From Mycteria americana (taxonomy: Eukaryota > Chordata > Aves > Ciconiiformes > Ciconiidae): a DNA stretch of 64,000 bases. The notes below the pieces were generated by a model, which worked only from the letters and a program-made list of their open reading frames with translations, did no database searches and was not told the DNA's origin. The position numbers were made by a program, and so were the translations under genes. The stretch spans positions 13,166,001 to 13,230,000 of the forward strand of contig NC_134373.1 in NCBI RefSeq assembly GCF_035582795.1, read 5' to 3'. How positions within the stretch are numbered: position 1 is the first letter of the stretch; each line of letters starts with the position of its first letter. Below are positions 24,336 to 36,500 of this stretch, in pieces.

Positions 24336-24500
24336 AGCTCAAGTCTTGTTGGACATCAGAGAATTCACAGAGGGAGAAGCTGTTCTACGTTATCTACCCA
24401 CCGGAAGTGCTTTAGTCATAGCTCACACTTTACTAGACCCTATGGGATTAATTCCTCAACGAAGATTTTTCTCAGAGATGGATTTGCAAGTATCTGGTAA
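24336..24500 (+). pseudogene. C2H2 zinc-finger-like relic
   Basis: The frame starting at 24336 reads SSSLVGHQRIHRGRSC and, shortly after, HRKCFSHSSHFTR. These match the ends and starts of successive C2H2 fingers of the HQRIHTGE...CGKSFSxSS type, but one Cys of the pair and the second His are missing and the frame stops at TAA at about 24498. It looks like a decayed fragment of one to two fingers. An alternative frame over the same bases is also open and has no known match. Identification rests on short motifs only. Confidence 0.35.
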
Positions 24501-26629
24501 GACACAAATTAAATACACCACTTCCCACACAGTTAAGGCTTTTACAACAGGTCTGTCTGTTTGTCTTTCCCTCACTCCCTCTCATTTCTATTCGATTTAA
24601 AGATCAGTTGTAGGATCCCAAATGGCTGAAAACCAGAATTCTCCTCGTAACATATATTTAAAATATATAGGCTGTGAAACTTGGCAGTGCTTTAAGCTCT
24701 TCCCCACTTTAAGCGGCTGGCAATTAACTGGAGATTTTTACATCTGAAATGTTACAATGTGGGAGTTCCTCAGCAGAGTGTAAAGGAAAGTATGACCACG
24801 GGTGGAAATGCAATACTTGATGTTTTGTTTTAAATTTATTGGCCGCAGTAGTGACATAAACATTAAATGGAAGCAAATTGGTGATTGCCCCTTCAGGACT
24901 TGGTACTGTTGTAAAACTGGAGGAAATGAAAACTCGTGATTGGATCTGGAGGAAAACACTGCCTTCTGGCAAGGATGACGAGGTAAGTTTTACTTGATTG
25001 GTGTTCTGTTTTTAAAGTTTATGTAAGGTTATTTGTTCTTTTATTTGGCCAGAGTTTTACAGTCACTTCCAAGTTGCCTTGTAAGGGGAAATGTACCAAA
25101 GGTATATAAGGTGTGCTGGATCAAATCTGTATTTTAAGGGGATTGCATAGAAGCATAGGGTTTTGCAGCTTCAGGGCCACACTGAGAAATTGTGCCATAT
25201 ATCATACACAAATTAAGAGAAGGTAGAAAAGAGAGACTCTCCAGATGCTGTTTGCAGCAGATTATGAAAATAATAAGTTCATAAAGATACATTTTCAAAT
25301 AATGCCACTGATACTTATTGTGCGATTCCTTTGATTTACTTTATAGCATGTTGTAATGTTAGCACACGGAAAGGTAAGGTTTTCTTGATGATTACTGTCT
25401 TACAGAACTTAATGCTGGTTTTTATTTCAACCTTCCACATCTCTGTAAATCTTCAAATAAATTAAAACATTAACTCTCTTAAGATTTTCACAAAACTGTT
25501 TACTATAAATTTACTGATTCCTGGATCAAATTTAGCAACTAATGTCCACCTGAACTAATGGTAGGACTGGGCAAACATAGCAAGTGAAAGAGAATGTATA
25601 TTAAGGGAGTGTTAAAGAGCAAGGGCTTTCAGGCTCAGAACAGATTTTGGGGAAAAGCATTTTATTAGACTAAAATACCTCCTTGCAATTCCCAGTCCTA
25701 ATATTACCTAAACCGAACTAAAAGTGGTCTTGCTCAAATTCTGACATCAGAGACTCCTACCCTTACAAGTCAGTAAGTATGCAAGCAGCATGCATACTTG
25801 CTATAATCTATTGTTTTTAAATTTATCATTTTTGTTTTCATAACTGTCTCAATGACTGTCCATTAATTGTTTGTTATTTCATCTATTACTAATAGCTAAA
25901 GATCAGCCAAAAAGAAATTTAACTTGCCACTGAGAAGGAATTACATGGATTTCTCCTTTTAACCTAAGGAACTCTGAACAGAAAGCCAAATACCTCAGAC
26001 TCTTCCTAAAATCTCTGACAGCCAGGTGGGACATCTGCAGTCCTCTACTCCCTTCCTCACAGTGTACTGGGATTGATGCTAAGTGTTTATACAATTAATT
26101 TTTATTTTTTAATTTTAGCATTATTAATGGTTGGTATTTAAAATGGTTTTGCAAAGACATGTAGTTGAAAAGTCACATGCATCCCACTCCTTTTTAAAAC
26201 ATCCAGGAATGTCACTGAAGAACTGGAACCATGGATTAAAGGTTAATGACTTATGCATATCCCATTTCTGAAAAGAAATGTATGTGACCGTATGTAAGAG
26301 TCCATGAATTATTTTAACATGGTTGATTTTGCATGTATGTGATGAAACTGCTACAGTGCCTTTCCTGTTTTATCAACAAAGCATCAAAAAAGATACCGCA
26401 GTGGTTGTGGTATAAATCCAGCTGCAGATATGGGACGGGTTTGTATCCAACTGTTACGGCCTGGCTAGGCGTTTTACCTTTGAATTATGAAGCACAAAGC
26501 ATTATTGATTCTCTGGTAAGTTTGTCATATTTTCCTGCTTTCGTGTATCTTTTTCATTCAGCTGTCATCCAGTGATTTAATTCTAAATAACTCTTCATAC
26601 AATATAAAACGTGGGCATGGATCAGTTCG

Positions 26630-26990
26630 CAGCTTTGAGGCCGGACTCTCCCCCTCCCTCTCGCCTGACGTTCAATGGGGGACTGCCTGCCCAGCCACCC
26701 CCCGGCTCGCAGCCCTGCCCGGGCTCGCAGCCCTGCCTGGGCCTGCCCTCCCCGCCCCGCTGCCGCGGCCCCAGCCGCCAGGCGTCTCGGTGGGGGCGCG
26801 CGAGCGGCCCGGCCCAACGGCTGCCGCCCAACGGCTGCCGCCCAACGGCCCGAGGCGGGAGCGGGCGCGCGCGGCCTCTTGCCTGTGAGGAGGACGGGAG
26901 AGGCGCCAGGGCCGGCGGGCGGCGGGACCTGCCTCCTCGAAGGGGTTTGCTGGGACACCGCTCCCTGTTCCATCTGTGCTGCTTGCGGGC
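26630..26990. promoter_or_regulatory. CpG island promoter of SGO2
   Basis: GC-rich island about 450-800 bases before the SGO2 start exon. A probable plus-strand donor, TTGCCT followed by gtgagg near 26886, would end a non-coding first exon. The island contains a 14-bp repeat with three CAACGG motifs (26812-26850). Confidence 0.7.
26812..26850. repeat. 14-bp tandem repeat with CAACGG motifs
   Basis: Nearly three exact copies of GCCCAACGGCTGCC. Each copy has CAACGGC, which fits the MYB consensus YAAC(G/T)G. It lies in the SGO2 CpG island. Confidence 0.9.
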
Positions 26991-27409
26991 CGGTCTTTCT
27001 CGCTGTTTATTTATAGCATTTATAATGCAGTTTATTTAAATGCTTCGATTTAAAATGTGTCCTAACAAAGCAAAAGCTGGTCTGGTCATGTTGTGAAGCG
27101 ATAGAACCTTGGGTTTTTTCCCTTTTAAGTGTAAACTTGGATAGATAACTTGAGGGAATGGACAAGATCAAAAATCTGTGATCCTTTTAGTCTTCATGTT
27201 TATTAGTTAAATATTTTGCCACTCTGAGATAATGTGACTTAAGTCTCAAGGGACAATTCATTACCCTGTTTGAATTAATTGAACAAAGGTAAAGACTGAA
27301 GCAATTTTCTCAACTTCAGAGATAACAAATCCTGATTAAGAGGTAACGAAACCTAAAAAGTGTGAGAAAGGTCATGTATTATTTGGGCATTCCTCTTGAC
27401 AATGTACAG

Positions 27410-27564
27410 GTTCATTTTGGTGATGGGTGAACAAGCAACTGCTAAATCATCTACCATTTTCACCTCGGATGCTGCTAAAGGACACGCAAAGAAGAGGGAT
27501 GGAGCATTACAAGCTGCAAAATGGAATGCTTCTTTAGCATCTAAAATCAAAACTAAAATAATAA
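27410..27564 (+). CDS. SGO2: SGO2 first coding exon
   Basis: A probable acceptor, gtacag, ends at 27409; ATG is at 27423 and donor gtaagt follows 27564. It encodes MGEQATAKSSTIFTSDAAKG and ends ASLASKIKTKII. Alignment of IFTS and SLASKIKTKI with the human N-terminus supports this start. Confidence 0.9.
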
Positions 27565-30500
27565 GTAAGTCCTGTTAAAATAAAGCTGAAGCCATTTACT
27601 GTACTTAGAATGTATGACTGCAGAAGGAATAGTAATTGTATTTAACATGATTTGCTGAATTGCTGCCTGGTAAAAATATTAATGTGGCATGTTGAGAATT
27701 TTAGGAGAGTCTGAAAGTTAAAGCACATGATTGTAAGTTGTTTATTTATCTAATTCTCTGAGTATTTTCAGTGCTTGCTTTTTGGCATGCCAGTGTTTTT
27801 TAAAAGAGTGTACTCAAGTGCATTTCTGACATCCATGTCCATTTGGGTCATCTAAAAACTGAGGTACCAAAATGAGTAAAATTGATGACCTTTTAAAATA
27901 TAGTTGCCATAGTAAAATTCCCATTTGCAAAATGGGATTTATATAAAATTCTTCATTGAGTCATCTACTGAATCAAGGAAAACCACAAATATTAATCTGC
28001 TGATTTAATCACTTGCCAGAAGGTACTTTGTTTTCCCAATAAGTCAGGGTTAAATTCAAACATAGGTTTGTCATGGTAGGTGGTTGGGTTTTGTTTCTGG
28101 CTCTGACAAAAACAACACTATGGAACATCTCAGACCTTCTTCTGCAAAAGGTATAGAAACTATAAATGTAGTGAAACAGTGCTGTTTCAGAGGTCTCTAA
28201 TTCAGCATGGCACAGCATGGCTAAGTGAATGTTGACTTCTGCTTCTCTTTCTGTGATCGGTGTGGCAAGAATTTTTGTTGTTTGTACAGATATATATTTA
28301 TTTATTTATTGTTGTTTGTAGATATATATATTTGAACTTACTGTGGCTTTATGTCAAAAATACTGATTTTCAGTGAAAAATAAACAGTATAGATTAATAG
28401 TACTAATGTCCTTTAGAAATCTCCACGCTGCAGTAATAAAAATAATTCACTAAGCTGAATAGTAACTTCAGAGCATAATGTTTGGATTAACAAGGTTCCA
28501 CTGTTGTTGTCTGTTTCCCAAAGCAAAGAAATAAGGTCTTGCAAATATTGGACTACAGATCACAGAAGTAATAACGTAAGACAATGAAGAGATGTAGTTG
28601 GAGCAGATTTCAAGCTAACCTTGCTCCTTTTTGTACTATAAAAGAGTATGGTCAGACTTGTCTCTACCTTGAGTTCAAGTTAACTCTGTGTATACTATGA
28701 ATGTGAGGCAAAAAAAAATCATCTTGGTAATATGCAGTGTCACTGGGGAAAAAAAAAAAAAAAGACGTTCCTAAAACATTCTGTAACAGGTATCAGTAGG
28801 CAGGTTTTCATTAGGACAGTGGAAGGTATTTTTCTAATTTAAAGCTTTTTTTCTTTCTGTTGTCAGAACTCATATTTATGCTGCAAATGTTTGAGCTTTT
28901 TAATTTGTAAAATATGTATTTGTTTTTTAGAAGTTTGGAAATACTTTTATGCCTGTGAAACTATCGATTTTTAACTGCTTTCTTCTTAAAATAACCTTAT
29001 TTTTAAAAATCCAGACTAGAGTAGAATCCATGCATGAAATGAACTTGAAGCTGACATTGTAGTCATCAGAATGACAGCCAACAGAAACAGTTTTATATTA
29101 GAAAATGTTAGGCTTTGCTATTGTTCCACCAAAACTACAGATAAAAATGTTGTTATATTGTGATAGCTAATGCAGAGAGGGCCTGGAATTGAAGCTGTTG
29201 AAAATCATATGATTTTTGTCTCCTTTAGATAACTCATCTATGTTTAAAGTATCTTTAAAACAAAATAATAGAGCATTAGCTGTGGCTTTGAGTGTGGAGA
29301 GAGAAAATTCTCGGAAGCTGAAGAATGAGAAGATTTTTCTTCAGAAGGAAGTAGAAAAGCTGCAGCTTCATAATATCTTGCTTCGTCAAAAACTAAACTG
29401 TTTGGTATGCTGCAAATAATATCATTTAAACTTAGATCAGCTAAACCAAGCTTTCCTCTTTTTTGGAAACTTAATCTTGCTTCTTAAAACTGTGGTTTAA
29501 AATGTACATCTCAGATTTCTGAAGTTATGTCATCTGATAGCATAGTATTCACGTTTGATTTTTCTTTCACAGGATTTTTTTTTACTTACTATTTTGTCCA
29601 TCAGTGTATATGTCTATCCATAGCTATTTTAGTGTCAGCTTCACCTTTGTATTTATAGGTAGTGAGATGGTATTAAAAATCAATTTGTGCTCAATTGAGT
29701 GGAAAAACAAACAAACCAAAAAAAATTACAACTTAGATTCACCTTTATAGCTTGTCTTTTCTTAAGCCAGAAGCCACTTAAAATATATTTTTTAAATTAC
29801 TTTTTCTTTTATATGCAGAATAAAACTCTTATAGAAATAGAAGCATTTTTGAACGATAACCTCTTAACTGCAATAGAAATAAGCAGTCTTTCTGAGGTAA
29901 GATTTTTTTTTAACTATTACCATATTGAACTCCTTTTCCAGGATAACGTCTTCAAAGCATCTAAATGAGTGCACTGTTTAAATTATATATGCATTTTAAA
30001 ACATTTACCCCATTTCCTTAAAACTTGGGATGAAACCCTAGTGAAATCAATTAAATTTTGCTGTTGCCTGGACTAGAAATTAAGGATTTAATCTTGTTTA
30101 CAAAGTATCTAAAAGTTAAGTATCAGTTAGCCCTGATGAAGTCATGTGGTTTAAAAAAAAAAAAAAAAGCATAGTACTTCAGTGTGTGGTATTCTTCACC
30201 ACTGAGAGCGCTACTTGCCTGCCTTGCTTAGTGCTGCAATAAATATCTTGCATGTGGAAACTTTACCAGAAAACATAGTCCGTGTCAGTCCTTGTGTCAT
30301 GGCAAAATTACAGTTAATTAAAAAAAAAATTATTTTTATTATCTGTTCTAAGCAGTTGCTTAGTGTTGCTCTGTGCTTCTTTATGTATAAAGCACTTTGC
30401 ATTAGTTATAGCTACATTTAAAAAGTCTATACATTTCTTTGGGATGCAAGTAGGTTACAGATTTTGATAAGTTTTGCTACAAAATACTTTTCTTTAAAAT

Positions 30501-33500
30501 TATTGTGTGTGTTTGAACATCATGCACATTTCATCGGTACTTCTGGGTTTTGCCCATTCATTATTTTTTTTCCTGTGGATATTTCTGATACTTAAAACAT
30601 AAGAGAATATTCAACTGTTTCTCTTTCTTCCCCACTGTTGTTCTTTTGAAAGACTCTTCAGAGTTCTCTTCCTCTGTCAGCTGGTCCAAGTAGCCTTACT
30701 GATGGCCAGTTCAAGAGTACATGTCAGTCTGCTAGGTAGGTGGTTATATTAAATGTGGAAGTTGATAAGTGTCTGTGGATTTTTTTTTTTACAACTAATC
30801 TTTGTATATTGTCCCAGGTATTTTTGAGGTAATGAGAAACAATTTCCTTTCTAATTCAGAAATTATCTATTTGCAACTTGGCATTTACATGTAGAGAGAG
30901 TGGTAGACAAAACTTGTGTTTGAATAACTTGCTTCTTTCTTCATGGGATCTCATCAGCACAAAGCAGGATTTTCTATCATGAAAAATACATTTGCCCCTA
31001 AGATAGAACCAGATTTCATATCTGAGTTCTTGTTTTCTGCTTTTATATATTACTAAGGGAATGTTTTAAACAATTGAATGTTATGGCATAAAATGTAATA
31101 AAAGTCTTCACAGTAAAATTTCCTCTTTTCAGATCTGTAGAATTGCCAGTGAAGCTTCCTTTAATTGCAAAAGCTAATGCAAAACAGCAAGATAGCCCTT
31201 CTGTGTGTGAAATACCAAATTCTTATAAGTGTACCACTATTTTGTCAAAGGAAATGCATTCAGATCAAGTCAAGTTTGCATTATCATTGCCTTCTGGTAC
31301 AAATAATCGAAAGTTAATTGAAATAGACCCGGTGGAAACAACTGTTCACAAAAATCTATTTTTAAAAGGTATGATGTATTTCTGTACAGGTGATTTATTT
31401 TTTGGAGCTATCTAAGAATTAGTATTTAATAATTCATTACTTGATGTGCGATACAGGAGGTATAGTAAGATTCCTAAACGGTAATAAACGAATAAAAAAT
31501 AGAATGCTCACCCATAAGTATAGGTGTCCTGACAATCACTTGTAATGTTCATTGAAATAACACAGCTGAAATATAATAAAATTAATGTGAACAGAATAGA
31601 ACTTTGATAAGATAACCAAATAATAACTGAAGTAGTTATAGAAAAATACATTTTTATTTATACCCAATTTCAAAAGTCCAACTTTGGTGAAATATGAAAT
31701 TAGTTCTAGTTAACTAAATTTTTAAGGACCAACCACAGAATGTGTGTATTCAGGGGAAAAAAAAAAACAACAACCAAAACGCAGTTTGTAATTTTCCATG
31801 CTTCTGGTCCAACCTTCAGTAATCTGTCTTATTCTGATAACTATACTCTGTTCTCTCTTTCCCCAAGTTGCTGAAGTTTTTCTCTTTGCAGAAAATCAAT
31901 TATGCACAGAACTAACTTGCAACAGTGCCTTCCTGACTCATGTCAAAAATACACAGTCTTTAAGACACTCTGAGGAGCTTACAAAACAATATAATGATAG
32001 TTCATTGCCATTCTGTGGACATGTGACTGAAAGAAAGAAACATGCAGTACTTCATAAGTCAAAACCACAACCGAATATAAAGGATTTTGATAAAAAATGT
32101 AGCTCAAATAATCTGCTTCATCACGGTATCAACAGCAGCAGCAACACCAATGACATAAATTTGCAGGAAAGTTCAAGTGGCTTGTCTTGTGTTATTCCTT
32201 CACCTCTTGAATTTAGCAATGAAAGTAAGGAGATGCTTTTTACTGACAAGATGAAGCCTGAAGAAACTGTTTATGATGCTGATATGGAGTTGACTGCCAG
32301 TGATATGGGTCAAGTACTCACAGTTACAACCAAAGACAAAGATAAATTACACCAAAATAAAAATAGTAATGCCAGTTCTGATAAAATATTAGGAAATTTC
32401 AGAAAAGTAAAATATTCTAAGAAGGATAAAGAGAAAATTAAAAGCACGACTGAAGTAAGTTCAAATTTGTATGCAGAAGAAAGGCACACTAGGGCTGACA
32501 ATAGTAAAGTTTCAAAAACTACTGACTCACAAACTCAACTATTACAAAGTCAGACAGAGCAGCTACCTACAGGAAATTCTGTAGGGAAACAGACCTTGCT
32601 AAATACCCGCAAATATTATCAAGAACAAAATTGTCCAAGTAAAGCTAGAGGTACTAGGAGGACATACCAGGTTAACCTAATGAGTCCAAAAAACCAGGAG
32701 ACAAATAAAGAAACTTTCTCAGAAACGTTTGAAGACATGGAAAGCAAAATACAAAAAGCAAACTCAAACTCATCTATTAACAAGATCCCACCAGAAATTT
32801 ATTCTGCTGAAAATTTACCATTCCAGGCTAACACTTCGAATGTATTGCCTTTACAGTGCGACCTTCTGCACACAAATGAGAAACATAGCAGACCAAAAAT
32901 AAACAGGAAGACTTTTCAAAACCCTTCTAAAATGAACACAGCAAAATACTGTAGAGAGGAAAATGGGCACTATGGAGAATATATTTCAAAAAAGTCTCAA
33001 ACAGAGATACACCAACGTGACAGCAAGAGAAAACAAGATCAGAAGCATGTTATAAAGAGAAAATACAACAAAAAAAGTAGTTACAGACAAAGTGGAGAAA
33101 CTGAAAGTGACAGCATTCATAAAACTGCTCAGAAAGTAGACCGAAAGAGTAGCCATTTTTCGCCAGGCAGATTAAAACGTACATTGGCAAAGGCTAGCCG
33201 GAATGCGTATGTAATACCAAAAGAAAATCTTACACAGTTCTCACTTTGTGAAAATGAAGAATTAAAAAATAAGGATGCATTGCATGCAGAGGCTGTTCGC
33301 GGAAATAAAATAAGTGAAACTCAGCAAATGCAAGTAGCTTTAGTTACTCAGAATGGTGTAGCTATGAATACACCACAAGCTAAAGAACAAGTTGATGATG
33401 ATGCTAATATGTTAAAGAAAGTAGATTCTTCATCAATGGCACATAAAACCCCTCACATTAGTAATTCTCCTGATAATCAGGTAAAGAGCAAACAGAGGTT

Positions 33501-36500
33501 TAGTTCCGGTATTACTAAGACCAGATCAGAAAAAAATTATTTCAGGCATATTGATCGGGGGGGGCAGAATATTTTGGATAACCAGGAAGTCCCTCATGAG
33601 ATAGATTCCTGTATGAGCAAGTTAAAGCCTACGGTTCAAAAATCAGAATCTTTAAAATTCTTACCTGTCGAATGTTCTAAGAATATGCCATTAAATGTAG
33701 ATAGCTTTTTCCAGGAAGGTCTTTCTATTGTGGAGCTCCCAGCTCTTGATAACCACAATGCTTCCATGAACTTCTCTATACTGAAAAACTCTGAAATCTG
33801 TGGGGAAAATGATCATAATAAAGCAGTGGATGCTGGAAAAGCAGAACAAAAACTGGATCATATTTCTAAAGAGACTTACAAAAAGACTCTGACACCTTGT
33901 CATGGTAAGTGTATAGGTGAGAAAAAAGATGACATTTTGAATTAGGTAGTGCCTGAAATAGTGGTAAGGTATTTTCTCTTAATACTGTCCTCCTCTAATT
34001 TCTTGCTTAGAGTGGATAAAACAGGAGTGGAAAAAGGTAAGAATGAAAATCACTAAAATGATTCATATTCTATATCATATGTCAGTCACAATTTTTTAAT
34101 TGTGGTAACTAATATCCTTGTTACTTCTCAGTATATTCCAAGATGACATTTATTTGGGCAGATGTAAATAGTCTACATTCTTGAGGAGCAGTTATAGTTG
34201 GAGCCTGTATTCGTTTTTCAAAGAATGTGATGGAATTCAGAAAGTTGGGGATAGAAAAGATACAATAGCTTGAGCTTTTGCACAGGGGAAATAAGAGTGA
34301 ACTACATGTTCCCTTCATAAATGGAGAACATAGCTGGACTTAAAGATTTCATTTGTATTTCTTTAGAAACACTGCAATTCAACAGGAATTCTGAGATCTA
34401 AAAAAAGTACTTTCCGCAGGTTTTCTCTAGGCTCTACCCATGAGCAAACTTTCATGTGGCAACGTCTTTTTTAAGTAAGCTACTAAGTTAAGAAAATAAT
34501 CAAACTCTAGTGTAGTCTGGAAAATAGGTTTAGACTCTTCTATCACACAATGAAATGACTGTAAAGGAGCTAAAGGAATATATGACTAACATGTCTATGC
34601 TAGAGTTTAAATATGCTTTAAAATGTAGCTTTGAAGTTTCCTAGCATGAGGGATCTATTTTGTAAACTTATTTATTCTCAACAAGTTCCTGTTTACTTCA
34701 CTGTCTCTGAGAATGTCCCAACACCTAGACGGTTTCCTAGCTCAAATTAATAGTTTGAATCCCAAACTATCAAGCAAATACTGCCTTGGCTTCATTTGAA
34801 TGCTAGGACACAATGGCCAAAAAAAGTCTTCTATTTTACATGACCATGGAATAGGAATATTGGCAGAATTAGACCATCATGCAAGGTATTAGACCTGGCA
34901 ATTTGCAGTAGCATCTTCTCATCTTCGGTTCCTTCTTTGGAAGGTAGAAAAAAGATCCTATCATTTTATTAGCTTTAATGATAAATTAGTAAACCCTTGT
35001 GATCAGCAGCATCAAAGACTACTGACATAAAAAGCAAGCTAATAATTTGATCTTCATCCATTTAAGCATAGTTCAAAAACCAGTTCATTTTTCATCCTAC
35101 ATCCAAATCCATACCTTGAATTAAAAGAAAGCAAGGAAATGCTATCCATTCTGATGATGCCAGCTTTTCTGATCACTACCTTGAGGTGTACATAGAAATA
35201 CACCTTGAAAGTCTCCTGTAATGAAAATCTGTATGTAGTTAGATCTATGTGAACATAAATATTCATACTCAAAGGCATCCAGCTTTCCTAAATAATGCAG
35301 ACTTATAGATGTCTCAAAACTCTTGCTGCCTAAAAAGAAGCTGACCTGATCTCTAACCTTAAGCTTTAGGAAAAATTCAGAATAACAGTTTACTTTCACT
35401 TTAAAACTAGTACAAATCAAGATTGATTTGTGAGACAGCCAAACTTGGGAGGTTTTTTCATGATCAGAGAACCCTCTAATTTAAACCAAATGAGCATCGC
35501 TCTTCCTTAATGAACTCCTTCAAAAGACAATGCTTTTTCTTTTGCCTTCATAAACCAGGAGGGACTTGTTGCAAGTAGCCCAAAGTCACCTTAATATGCC
35601 TCTCAGAAGTAAAGTTAGCAGAAATCCAATGAAGAACCTCTGACATTATATCTCTGCTTAACATATTTCAGAAGACTGTTAATAAAATGATCAGTCTTAC
35701 TCACTGAGATATTTTACTTGATCTCAGCACAGAATTCTACTACAGGGAAATAGTAATTTAGCATTATCAGCTTGACCATCAGTTAAGCGTGTGTATGCCA
35801 CACTGCACAAAGCATTCAGATGCTATAATAAAGAAAGAAAATCTTCACTTTTTTGACAGGTATGTAAATATACAGTGATATAATTTGTTAGTCTCAAGGT
35901 AGGCACAACAAAAAATTCATCATTTATCCTGTATGTGTATTAATTTCCTCTGTGAGATCAAAAGCATCCATTTGCTGCCACAGAGGATTTAAGGTAAAGC
36001 ATTCAAACCCAAGAAGTGAAGATAAGAGAGTTTTCAGTTCAGTTCCTTTGAAAAACTACATTCCAGATGTTCTCATCTGGATGCAGTAAATCTAAAACTT
36101 GACCTGTATCAGTGAGGAATGTACACTCTTGGAAGAACTTTTAGGAATACAGATTAAGACTATTTATTTCACCTTGGATTGCTGTCTGCATTAAATCTTA
36201 GTGCTTTTCAGAGAGACTATGATCTATAAATGGTTTAGAATTTTCTAAAATGTGGGCTAAATAATAATTTCACTATGTCTCCCAAGTTAACTAAATATTT
36301 GTCTCCAAATTACATATTGATTGTTTAGTATTACATATTGATTGTTTAGTATTAAATATTGATTGTTTAGTCTGGCATTCTGAATTGGTCTTAAAGGATT
36401 ATGGAAAACTGACACAAATAGTACTTCTTCTACCAAGGCTTTTTTATGGACTATTCCTCTTGGACATGTTCAGTGGTTCAAAATACAAGGCATTGTAAAT

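Larger units (their letters stand above)
21561..26630. other. KCTD18-SGO2 intergenic region
   Basis: Head-to-head spacer between two CpG islands, mostly AT-rich with a (CT)9 run at 23949-23966. Three short plus-strand stretches look like exons with splice borders (24319-24495, 24896-24982, 26355-26515), and the first carries a zinc-finger-like relic. I recognise no intact gene. Confidence 0.55.

Noticed and set aside
26554-27039. Open frames of up to 142 codons in the SGO2 CpG island
   Set aside because: Same GC-rich effect; the frames have no family features and conflict with one another.
31798-31891. Upstream ATG of the large SGO2 open frame as a gene start
   Set aside because: The 5' part is intronic: a good acceptor ends at 31891, and the preceding exon phase joins there.
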